Source: Symbiodinium sp. CCMP2592 (lineage: Eukaryota; Sar; Dinophyceae; Suessiales; Symbiodiniaceae). From it: DNA of 64,000 nt. Below the pieces are notes generated by a model. That model saw only the letters and a list, made by a program, of their open reading frames with translations, was not told the DNA's origin and did no database searches. Shown here one piece after another: positions 36,091 to 46,102 of this stretch (within the stretch, counting starts at the first letter, position 1; each line of letters begins with the position of its first letter). Both the position numbers and the translations under genes were made by a program. The stretch covers positions 346,127 through 410,126 of the forward strand of contig CAJNDT010004702.1 in assembly GCA_905221615.1 (NCBI GenBank). Reading direction: 5' to 3'.

Positions 36091-37405
36091 GTCTCTTATC
36101 GCAGAGAGTTCGAGCCGGCCTCTGGCTGATTTACAGTCTCTGCTTCGTAGGGATGGACATCAGCGAAGACCGAGTCAAGCAAGGCACGGTGACTGGGGAG
36201 GGCTTAGCTAGAATCGTCCTGTACTGCATGCAAGGCATGAAAGGTGACTTCGACAAGCGGGAGCGTGAAGTTGGCATAAGTCGCCAAAAACTGTCAGACT
36301 TCCTGTCTGTGCAAGATCCACCGAAGGCTTTTGTGGAAGACTGCGGCGGGATGATGCAGATTGCACCAGAAGCTAGGCGCCACTGGGACATCAGCATTGC
36401 CGGAGCGGGCAAGAGGACTTCCGTTCACAACGGGCGGCTGAAGAGACCGGCTGCAGCACTGAAGAGGCCCTCCTCGTCCAGTTCAGTGCCGCCCAGCGTG
36501 GTGGCGCCTGCTGTTGTCAACACGGAGCCTGCCAACCTCACAGAGCTGCTCCACGACTTTCGCCTGGTAGCTTTGCTTGAAGACTGCAACCAGGCTGGGT
36601 TTTCCCTGAAATCTAGAGTTCCCGCACTCTCCTGTATTCCTTTCCCCTGGTTAGGTTGCTGTCTACTTCAACCCGTTTCCGCCCTTTCCGCACGAGTTTG
36701 TTCCGGACCAGGGCTACCCGAACACGCTCTTCCCCTTTTGGCCTCTTGGTGTGCCGAAGCAAGACCGCGTCAGCTTTCAAAGACTACTCCAGACTGCGAT
36801 GGCCACAGACAACAAGCGGATGCGGTCTCACTACCTCTGGGGCGTGGTTGAGAAGTACTGCCAAGAACTCTTCTGCTACAAGACACCCAGCATGCGCTGT
36901 TTCTACAAGGACATCACTCGCTCTGTCCTGCAGGAGCTCCAGTGGACCGATGCAGTCGAGGTGGGCCTCGTGCACTTACTCATCTTTGCGCAGTGTTGCA
37001 AGGTCGGCAAGGCCTCCTTGGACGCAACTGAGACGTCCGGTCTCACCGTCCACACTCGACTGCAGCGCTATCGGAAAGTCTTCGGTCGCAACCTACAGTA
37101 TACACCTATTCTCTTCGTGTGCCCATCGAGTGCACACGCCCTCCACTTAGAGCAGTACCTGCATCGATACATTGGCCACTTACGAACCACACAAAGTTCT
37201 CGGCATGGGGACCGACAACTTAAATAAAGATGGAAGAGAGCTGTATACTCGAGACTCTGCTGACCAGCTCCTAGACGTGCTCCATCGTGCCTCTCAGAAG
37301 ACCGTGGCTCAACTCTGTGCTAGCAAGAATGCCATGAAGATGCTTAAGCACGGCGCCCCCAAGGATCCTACAGCCAAGGACGAATTAAGTAGTGCTGACC
37401 TTTAA
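35522..37405 (+). pseudogene. Terminal, longest version of the array gene, with two frameshifts and one intron
   Basis: This is the only copy that continues past the repeat. After LKRPSSSSSVPPSV it reads VAPAVVNTEPANLTELLHDF up to 36593. A 61-bp GC-AG intron (36594-36654) follows, then a well-behaved exon (VAVYFNPFPPFPHEF; GYPNTLFPFWPLG; LLQTAMATDNKRMRSHYLWG; YKDITRSVLQELQW; YTPILFVCPSSAHALHLEQ). At about 37168 the coding signal moves to another frame (ATYEPHKVLGMGTDN, then DQLLDVLHRASQKTVAQ) and ends at 37405. With the frameshift at ~36070 there are two breaks; either it is a pseudogene or there are assembly errors. The C-terminal exon looks like a conserved globular protein, possibly an element-encoded one, but I cannot name it. 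Confidence 0.5.
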
Positions 37406-38580
37406 ACAAAGGCTTCCAGACTCGCAGTGCATGTTGCTGGATTTCCGGATACCAGCCAAAGATCATTTCTCAGAGCAACACGCTGCAGTGTACAGCCAGC
37501 AGCCTCGCAAGCCTACTGCTGAAATGCCCTTCCGTCTGTGGAGTTGAGCATGTGTATCTTTCAGACTTTGAAAGCAGCGGTCACAACAGTCATGTTCCTT
37601 CTTTAGCGGGCCTTTAGCCGAAAGCCTCCCGAGCTGGGACGACACGAGATCTGCAATGTTGGTCGAATGTTTATCTTTCCTTCTCGTGGCTACTAGTTTT
37701 TAGGCTTCCTAGCCTTTCAACTCCTGGCTACAAAATCAGCTGCCCATGATGGCCATGGTAGTCCATGTCCTGCGTACGGTGGAAGAATTCGTGGCATACA
37801 AGGAATACAAGGAAGGAGGAACGACATTCGGAAGTGATAGTTGTGTTATGTGGACAGCATTGTGCGTGGAGAGTCATCGTGGTGCAATGATTCATCCTCA
37901 CGAGATCCCGGACAAGAATCGGTCTTCATCACAGCGCCGGCAGCAGTGACGCACCAAAACATCATGCTAGATGCACCTGACGAGAGATCAGCATCTCCGG
38001 CGAAACCCGTTACTGTAGGCTGCCGCTAGGCTAGGGATGTTTAGCAAGTCTTGCGATCTTGGCCTTGCACGGACCTACTTCGATCCGAGCTACCTGGGCA
38101 CAGCAAGTGTTCTGGATGTAGCAGCAAAAAGAGAAGCAGCACGAGGAGGAGCAATACTGCAACGAAGACCCAGGAGAATGATCGTGTTGCTTGTGTAGCA
38201 AGGAGAGATTCGTGAATCTGCTGTCGCGAGGTCCCAGTGTGGTGGCAGTGGCTGCTCGTCCAGCCCTTGGTCTGGCTTTCACTGTAGCCAGCCGCATTGA
38301 CTACCTTTGAAAAGCACTTTGCTCAGGGCAGAGGGGGCAGAGGAAACAGCTAGCTGCCCGAGAAAATGTAGCCAGCTCAGCGTTCGCCTTTTTCCACTCC
38401 AGTGTACGAGGTCTTGGAGTCCTCGAGTTTTTTCTTGATCGTGCTTGTGCCACCGACCTCTTTGCATGTCGGGATTGAGGTCACGAATTGAGCTATTGCA
38501 CTTGGGGCCCGGATCCTAAAATGGCTACTAAAAGTCCGACTCAGACCCTACGTAGCTGGTCTTCAGCTCGCAGAGATCAG
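37406..38580. other. Spacer between the array gene and the next TSP1 exon
   Basis: A frame at 37841-38029 (ESVFITAPAAVTHQNIM) could be an exon but has no recognisable motif. Nothing else can be supported. Confidence 0.3.
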
Positions 38581-40047
38581 GCGACTGGAGGCCCTACGGC
38601 GAGTGCACCGCGACCTGTGGTAACGGCGCGGGCCGTAGACGGCAGCGATTGCAAGGGAGAATCTGCAAGATGCCCAGATGCACGATCGCCTGGCCTAATC
38701 ACTTTCGTATTCCTCTGACATTAGAGATTGGCCTAGGCATCAAGAAGCGCACCCGGATGCTGAAGATCGTGGATGCCTGCTGCTAAGCCCTCGAAGCCGG
38801 GTCGCTTGGAGCACAGCTTTGCTGCTCTGCCGTGCCAGGAGCCGGTGCAGTCGATCATCGGGGAGAACATCCTGGTGCGAGTGACAGTTATGTTCAAAGT
38901 GCATGAAGCCATGTGGTTCTTCGGGGCATGCTGGTAGAAAAGACTGGGCTTCAGTGGGGGTGATCGCATGGAAGGCACTAGTACGAATTCAGCTTTAGAG
39001 GATAATCAACACCGAAACTCGAAAAAAGGTAGCAGTTGCCACGCAGTGGTGTCAGGGCAGAAGGCATCAGAAACATGTTATCTGTGGGCCCGCGCAGGGT
39101 GCAGACGACCTTGAGCGCAAGCTGCGGTGCTCAGAATGACTTGATACTCTTGCAGAGCCAGAGTGTCCAGCCATGTCCAGCTTCGAGGCGACCCCGGGCT
39201 CCAGTTGAACCGTTGTCTGAGGCTTGTGGAACTGACGGAGCGCGCAGGGCAGCTACAGGCAATGTCGGGTATGCTGCAGTGTCTCTGGACTGTTGACTCG
39301 TTGCCGGCTTCCGGGTTATTTCTTACCTGACAGGCATCACGCTCGCGACAGCTGGCTGCATGCTTTGCAGCCCTGTCCTCGCTTGCCTTTTCAGTGAGTG
39401 GTGACAGTAGCCTCACATCGGTGGTGGCCGGAGAGCTGCACCGGCACATGCACATGTTCAGGGGATTGGCCGAAATTCCCTCGAGGCCGGTTTCTTGGGG
39501 CTTCTCGCTTGCGTCTCCTTCGGCCGCCGCAGCGCTTTCTTCGCCGGGCTCATGCCTCAGATGTCAGCTTCTGTTTGGTGGTGCTCGGGCCGTGACCGCG
39601 CTTGAGGCACGACGGGCCCCGCTACCATCTGGCAGCCGAGACTGAGTCTGATTGAGGACCAACTGACCTGGGTTTGCAGCGCTGTGTCTCCAAATCCGAT
39701 TCTGTGCTTTGCACCGCGCGTGCCAGGACATTTTGCAGGCCAGGGTGGCTGAAGTTGCCCTCGAAGTGCTGTTCATAGTCACGCTGCTGCACGAAATGCC
39801 ATTGCAACCCAACGGGTGTTTCCTTGCCTGTCCAAAATGACGACGAAGATGATGGCGCAAGTTCGAGACATGCCAGATGACAGATAGTTTGCAACTCCTG
39901 CTCTGTGATGCAGACAGCCAGGTGTAATTTGTATAGCCTGATCAGCTCGCCTGACGTGCAGGCGAAATTGCGGCCTGCACGAGGGCGTCCAAAGTGATGC
40001 TCCCATGCTTAGCAAGCTAGTTCCGTGCAATGAAAAGTACGCTTCAG

Positions 40048-40090
<43 letters not shown>

Positions 40091-40170
40091 GTATACATGT
40101 ATCATATGTACATATGTATGTATGTATGCGTGCATGTATGTATGTACGTATCTATCTATCTACTTATCTA

Positions 40171-40211
<41 letters not shown>

Positions 40212-40560
40212 GTGCAGACATTTACTTGCATATGAATGTATGACCCTGTATCTAAGTTTGCTGACAGTGGAAGTACACTATGATTGGGTGAGCTTATCTT
40301 GCATTGTACCGTGTTGTTTGTCGACATCAGTCGCAAGCATAGCCGGGACCGAGTGGGTTTCTTGCACCGTCCCATGTCCGGAGAAGTTGATCTCAAGGAT
40401 TGGCTTTAAGAACTGGGAGCTGCTACAGAAGGGAGCGGAAGGACATCTGTTGGTCTGTCAGGACTTATGCAGGCTTTTTCGCATTTATGTCACCGCTCTT
40501 CTTCCAGAATTGAAGCTGTCGGGCTGCCGTGGTCGAAAGCAGTATAGATTGCCAATTCCC
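38581..40560 (+). CDS. TSP1 repeat protein, fourth exon group
   Basis: After an AG|G acceptor at 38579-38580, [20 protein letters not shown] is a clear TSP1 start (one Trp replaced by Tyr). A weaker TSP1-like piece is at 40353-40395 ([16 protein letters not shown]), followed near 40518-40560 by [14 protein letters not shown]. Exons between 38.7 and 40.3 kb could not be defined. It is on the same strand as the three earlier groups and might be the 3' part of the same gene separated by the tandem array, or a second TSP1 gene. No stop codon could be assigned. Confidence 0.5.
40051..40215. repeat. (AT)n and ATGT/ATCT microsatellite
   Basis: Alternating TA over 40051-40084 and 40171-40211, with TATG and CTAT tetramers between. 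Confidence 0.92.
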
Positions 40561-40936
40561 AAGGCATTGCCTCAGGCCGGATTCGCCCGTCGGTTTCGTG
40601 TGGTGCAAGCACCACCTCTCAATTCATGCAGTGCCCAACTTCAAGGCGGGGCCTGCCACGGTTGCTTGCACAGTCAGTTGCTTCTATCTTCATAAGCACT
40701 CAAACAGTACAAGAAAGAACGAGCGCGTTCATTGAAACATGTGTAGAGCGTCTTAGAGCTGTGGCATCGGCGATAAGGAATGATAAGGATTCGAACAGCT
40801 GGCAGCATGCATAAGGCACCGCCTGTAGTGATGTGAGATGTGAGCGATGCCTGAGAGTCGGGCAATGTAGGTCTGCAGCACCAAAGAAAGTGCTGTGGAA
40901 ATTTCGACTGCCAGAATTGCAAAAATGGACAATTAC

Positions 40937-41053
40937 ACCTAACGGGTTGCAGCAAGCTGATGATTGTGCATAGGTTTTTTAAAAAACGTAGTGCATAGGT
41001 TTTTTTAAAAAAACCTATGCCTAACGGGTTGCAGCAAGCTGATGATTGTGCTA
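40937..41053. repeat. Tandem ~84-bp duplication around a perfect 28-bp palindrome
   Basis: CTAACGGGTTGCAGCAAGC with the following TGATGATTGTG occurs at about 40939 and again at about 41021. Between them GCATAGGTTTTTTAAAAAA (40969) is followed by 40993-41020, a palindrome with 14-base arms (GCATAGGTTTTTTT and its complement). It may be a small foldback element or a hairpin-driven duplication. Confidence 0.85.
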
Positions 41054-41157
41054 GTGATGCTATTTTGCAGTCTGAAACGGCCTGAGGAGAACCTACTGAA
41101 AAAGCACGGCTCTTGTTTCGGCTCGAGCCATGGGGACGTCGCAGTACTCCTCGCGCC

Positions 41158-44100
41158 ATGTGGAGAGGCTGGCTGCCGGTATGCGGTCCGCAATGCTTCT
41201 TCAGCCTCTTCTCCGACGACCAGGGTCAAAGCCCACGGAGCGCCAAGCAGCGTTCCTATGAGGGCGTCAAGGAAGATAAAGGCTCCAATGGCCAAAGGAC
41301 GCTGCAGCGAGAAGTGCGAGTGCCAACTTGGGAATTCGACAGCTGCCGCTTTTCTATTCCATTGCTGGCCTGTCTTGTGCTTTTTGCTTTGGTGATGCTT
41401 ATTTTCAACCAGCTACACGGAGCAGATGCGTCGGCACGACATCCTCCTATCGTCATTCCGGACTGCAGCCAGAACTTCACAAGCGAGGCTCCCCACATCA
41501 ACGTCCGAGCAATGGCATACTGCTGCCATCATTTAGGCCTTCACTGCCAAGACCTGGAACTCCGAGCCGGTGCTGCGAATGGGATGGGCCCAGCACATGC
41601 GATAGACATTGCCGAGAGAGGCCGAGACCGGCAACCAGGGCCAAAGAATGCCCTGCAGGTCCCGAGGCCACTCACCGGCACACATTCGACCCTCTTCGTG
41701 CCTGAGGCCGCATTTGTCCCTTCGCACCCCTTCCTAGACCTCTTTCTTCTCTTTGGTTTTTTTCAAACCCCTCTCTCTCTCTCGTTGTCTGTCTCTCACT
41801 GTCTCTGTCTCTCGTTGCCCTCTCCCTCTCCCTCTGCCTCCCTCGCTCCCGCTCTCTCCACCCTCTCCCTCCCTCTCTCTCTCCAACTCTCTCCTCCCTC
41901 TCCCTCCGTCCCTCCTCCTCTCTCTCTCTCTCTCTCTCTCTCGCTCTCTCGCTCTCTCTCTCTCTCTCTCTCTGTCCGGCTGTGTGCCTGTCTGGGTCTG
42001 TCGGCCTCTCTCCGTCGGAGTCTGTGCCTGCCTGTGTCTGTGTCTGTGTTTGCCTGTCTGTCTGTCTCTCTGTCTGTCCCTGTCTCTGTCTCTGTTTGTT
42101 TGTCTGTCTCTCTGTCTGCTTGTCAGTCTCTCGCTCTCTCTCTGTTTCCCTTTCCCTCTCTCGAGACAGAGTCTAAAGCCTACATCTTCAGCTGAGGACT
42201 GCAATGCCGGGCTGTCGAATTGGCAGAGAGGCTGGTCAGACGACAAGAAGGACACGGGTGAGGTGAGCAAATCATCTCCCATCTCCATCCTGTTTTCTGG
42301 CATAGTCTCTCTTCCACTAATATAAACGGTTCCCACGACAACAGACAGAACATGGCCGTGCCTTTGAGCGCTGCATTGCATGGTCAGTCTTTTGCAGGAT
42401 TGGTGCTGCCTCCATGAAAGCAGAGGTTGCACTTCCTTCGACTGCACGGGTTCGGCAGCTGGGCCTCATTCAGCAACACATGCAACATGCAGTAGATCAA
42501 AGTGGTGTTGCAATTATCTGACGTTTGACACAAGGCACATCACCTTTAGTAGCATGCACATCGCTTGCCGAGCCATTGGGGTTCCTGCCAAAGGTAGTCG
42601 CTGTGCGGACGGCGCATTGTGTTAGCAAAAATTTTGCCCTGCCTCCAAACACACCTCTGCTGCCCGCTCTGAACAGCTCCCTTGCACAACCACATGAGAT
42701 CTCAAGTCCCCGGTGTGAACAGGACCGCACAGGGTTGAGTGGTTAGCTGCCTCTAGCTGTGATATCTTTGAAACTTCATTTTGTGCCATTATATTCCGAG
42801 CAGCGTCCCGCTCTTGTTTCCTAGCGTTGGCTGGGGCCTGGGTTCCTTGATGGGGTCTTGCGACGACGACAACACTAAGACCGCTGCTACGACGACGACC
42901 ACCACCACCACCACCACGACGACGACGACGACTACTACTACTACTCCTGCTGCTGCTGCTACTACTACGCCGACGACGACTTCTAGGTCGAGCATGCATA
43001 TCAGATGCGAACTGTGCAGGCCGGTTCCTTTGTGGCTCTAACTTCTGTTTTGGCTGTTGTGACTAAAAGCGGCCTGGCCTGTGCTTGTTCAGTAGTTTTC
43101 TCTTGTTGGAATTCGTAGAATGCATTCCCAGTCGTCGATGCTCTCATAGAGCCCCGCGGAGCTGGCTGAGCCGTGCTAGGTGGGTGACAAAACGACGACG
43201 ACGACGACTAGGTCGAGCATGCATATCAGACCTGGTGTTTTCATGTCTTTCGAGATGAGCAAACTTCCCAATTTCAAGCATCCCTACGGATGGAATGTGC
43301 AAAGCTAGTGGTTCAGCTACACGAAGAGCGGAAAGTATTGGAGGGCCGAGGATTTTCTGCATTTTCTTCAGGTCTGAACAGTATCAAGTGCTTTTTGAAG
43401 CTGGGGGGTCCTCGGAGGCGGTGACAACAAGATTAGTTGTTTTGCGTAAACCGTTCACAGAGAAGCAAGAGGAGTACAGAACTCCATTGAAGATCAGAAG
43501 CTGGAGGCCTGGAAGCGCAAGGCATATGCCTGAAATGGACATCCGAAAGAACTCACCGAGATCATTGCCCCGACAATGCGTTAGGGTTCCGAGGCTTAGC
43601 AGAAGTCAATCGCCGAGGTCCACAGCATGCCATCTGGCCAGCGGGAGTGGCCAGGTTCCCAATGCCAAAGATGCAGGGCCCGAGGCTGTGAGAGTCGAAC
43701 ATGTACCTGCGTAACTGCGGCTGAGGTGCTGCAATCACTTCCAGAAAGGTTGCGCCCCTGAGGCTCTGAGGAGTCCACGGAGCAAGTGCAACGAACACTG
43801 CCACGGAACGGCTTCAACTTGCAGCTCGGTTGAGCCCTCTGGATGGCTCGGTTGCTAAAGCTATGATGGTCTCATCCAAGGCAGGCAGCACTTCCACTGG
43901 ATACTTCACAACATCTTCTCAAACCAGGACATGCTATCGGCGCATCCTTTTCGTCCATGTCCGTGCCTTTGAGAGGAGAACGCTTGCACTCTGGCCTATA
44001 GCAAGGCAGGAGGAGGCAAGTGCTCGGTCATGCAGGGTGCTTCTTCCGACGCAGGTGCAACTGGAGTGCGATGCTTGCTGGCAGTGCTCCGTGGAGGCCA

Positions 44101-44742
44101 AGCACGGCACGAGAAGCCGCCGTGCTTCTGAAGTTCTGAAGCTCCAGAAGCCCGCCGGCAGGAGATGGGCTGCGAGGACGGCTCCGATCGCTCCTTCGAC
44201 TGCTCTGACGACCCCTATGCTGCCCGCCCGAAAAGGTCAAGTGTCTCGCTTTCTACACTGACACTTCCCCTGCCGATTTTCCAGGGATGGAAGCAGCAGA
44301 AGCAAGAGTTTTGCTGCCAAGAGCATGGATTGGGCTGCCGTTCCGACGATCTTCCGGATCACGAGCCTTGGCATCGCTTCCGCACGCTGTAGCAGCTACT
44401 GTAGCACTAGCAGCGTCCACCACTGCAAGTGCACACAACGAGTTCTTGTCGCCTGAGGATGCCGGTCTTGGCAAGACATGGGCCCGGGCCAAGGCATGGC
44501 AGATGCAAAGGGGTCTCAAATGGGACGTTTTGACTGACAGAGGTCGACAACCGCTGGATATGGGTGAAGCGTGCAGCGGACTACGATTGCTTTGCTGCCT
44601 TGCAAAATGCCGCTGCAGCTTGGTCTTCCGACAAGAAGGTGCCGAGAAGCACTGGGTCACTGGGTGCTCTGTCACTCAGTGCCTCGCTGCCCGCCCTGCC
44701 TGCGAGGCCTACTGCTGCTGGTCCCATGGCCTCGGCTGCTGA
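41158..44742 (+). CDS. Membrane-anchored Cys/Trp-module protein (gene C), C-x18-CC-x6-C repeats
   Basis: An unrecognised family. From a candidate ATG at 41158 a basic N-terminus leads into a membrane anchor (FSIPLLACLVLFALVMLIF, about 41353-41409). Modules with spacing C-x18-CC-x6-C follow. C1 is 41461-41547 in one exon. C2 is DCNAGLSNWQRGWSDDKK ending at 42250 joined over a GA-AG intron to DWCCLHESRGC at 42398. C3 is only its second half, GQREW|CCNHFQKGC, split by a GC-AG intron at 43650-43725. C4 is FDCSDDP near 44190 with GWKQQKQEFCCQEHGLGC at 44284. C5 is DCFAALQNAAAAWSSDKK ending at 44638 joined over a GT-AG intron to AYCCWSHGLGC and the TGA at 44742. A pyrimidine tract (41770-42165) fills one intron. 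The topology suggests a type II membrane or secreted protein with disulphide-bonded or metal-binding modules; that is inference. Start and some exons are uncertain. Confidence 0.65.
41765..42170. repeat. 400-bp (CT)n/(CTGT)n pyrimidine tract in an intron of gene C
   Basis: Nearly pure CT on the + strand, passing into CTGT units after 42040. It forms long artificial Leu/Ser and Arg/Glu frames. Confidence 0.92.
42889..42985. repeat. Trinucleotide repeat block (ACG/ACC/ACT/TGC)
   Basis: Successive blocks of different triplets: ACG, ACC, ACG, ACT, TGC, ACT, ACG. The motif TTCTAGGTCGAGCATGCATATCAGA next to it recurs at about 43208 beside another short ACG run (43193-43208), so the segment was locally duplicated. 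Confidence 0.85.
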
Positions 44743-46102
44743 ATTCGGTTCCGACACCGGGCACGGCTCGGCGCTCGGGACATCTCGGGGCTCGGGCCTT
44801 CTGCGCTTCTGGCATCGGCAAAGCAACCGAGACCAGACCAGTAGAGCTCAAAAGGGCGTCGACGAGTCGCTTCATGTCCCCGAGCAGTGCACTCTGATGG
44901 CCTTAGGCAGATGCATGTTCCGACTTCTCCAGGGCTGCCTCTGGCGATCAAGAGTAGTTGTGAGTTACTACTCCACCACTTGGATGCGTGAGAGCCTGGA
45001 CACGCGGGAAGAGCACATAGAATCATAGAAGTCTTATCCATTGAGGCCTGAAGGAGGCGCTGTCGATTCGACAGCATTTTCGGACATGTTCGCGACGACA
45101 ACACCATGATGACTGATGGGGCTCCTGTTCTGGGGTAAGTCGGGTATGCCTGGATCCGAGGATCTTCAGAGAATTGCGGCCGCGTGAGTAATGCAAGCGG
45201 ATTAGTGATCCCGTCATAATGTCACGGCTTTGGCTGCAGCCTCCACTTGGTTCGAAGAGGTTTGAAGTTTGCTTCCCAAGCCTTCTTGCCGCACAATGGG
45301 TTATAGCGACGTTGAGGGCGCGCCTGACGGTTGTGCAGCTGCATGCTTCGAAGGTGGCTTGCAGGGTCTTGACTATGGAAAGTTCATGTCTGCGTGTGAA
45401 GTGCAACGTAAAACATCAGTCGTAAATGGCATCTCGTAATGGTTTCTCGTGCAGCCTCCCTCCCATGCTCTCTGAATCTTGCAGGGGACCGCTCCTCCAT
45501 CGAGACCGGCAAGGGCTACCAATATGTCGGGGCATCTATGGGGCAATATTCCGTCTCCTCTGACATGGTATGGGTCGGCAGAGGTCTCTAGGCCTGAAGT
45601 AGACGGGTCAGGTCTTGAGCCTTGTCACAAGATCAATGGCCTAACAGCGGGGGGAGCGAATGCAGAGAAGCGATGTGCTAGTAGCCAGGCCTTGCATTAT
45701 CGGGTTCAGCGTCAGGCCGAGGGTTTTTTCGTTTGAGCGGGTTTCTTAGCCAACCCAAGCTCGGAAACGCACCGACGGGGTGGGGGGTGGCGGGGGGTCG
45801 GAGACTTTGGTTGGAAACATGCCATGTTCAGTTGGCGGAAGCCCGGCATGTTGGGGCTGGGTTAGCATGCGTTAGCAAGCCATCTGCGGTTTGAGGCATT
45901 TGCTCCACTTATTCATCTGCACATGTTCAGCATTTGAGATACTCATGTGATGGACTGTGCACTCATTCTCGCAATGTAGCGCCTGCATATACTGTACGTT
46001 CAGCTTTGGACAGACCGTCTTTTTTTGAGGGGTGGGCTGAGGTGCGGGTGACGTGATGGCAAGTGGGAGTTTCAGGAAAGCCTTGCACTCTTGATCTGAG
46101 GA
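44743..46102. other. Intergenic spacer between tandem genes C and D
   Basis: No exon supported. It must hold the 3' UTR of C and the promoter or trans-splice site of D; a CTGAG|GA sequence directly precedes the ATG of gene D at 46103. Confidence 0.4.

Larger units (their letters stand above)
28221..36506 (+). repeat. Tandem array of eight approximately 1.07-kb units carrying copies of one gene's 5' part
   Basis: Unit starts, counted from the shared CGAACGTTCCGGG or its variant, are at 28221, 29314, 30372, 31460, 32525, 33606, 34703 and 35427, so the spacings are 1093, 1058, 1088, 1065, 1081, 1097 and 724 bp, with a last unit of about 1080 bp. Units are highly alike but differ by small indels. 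Unit 7 lacks its last ~360 bp. Each has an ATG-started frame MSHNSMFWDTSPQPSP in the same place. All but the last unit end with CCCAGCGTCAGTCTGAG and restart; in the last, CCCAGCGT is followed by new coding sequence, which identifies it as the parental or terminal copy. Upstream of unit 1 (28134-28265) a ~48-bp element with the same GGACGTTGGCTCCCGCAG core occurs three times, a likely seed for unequal exchange. Confidence 0.93.

Noticed and set aside
41753-42325. 190-codon Leu/Ser-rich frame over the pyrimidine tract
   Set aside because: Translation of (CT)n. Only its last ~18 codons (from about 42197) are real exon of gene C.
42428-42520. Extra C-type module FDCTGSAAGPHSATHATC with KWCC after module C2
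   Set aside because: Spacing would be 20 instead of 18 and the CC-x6-C end is missing, so the in-frame KWCC is probably chance read-through into the intron.
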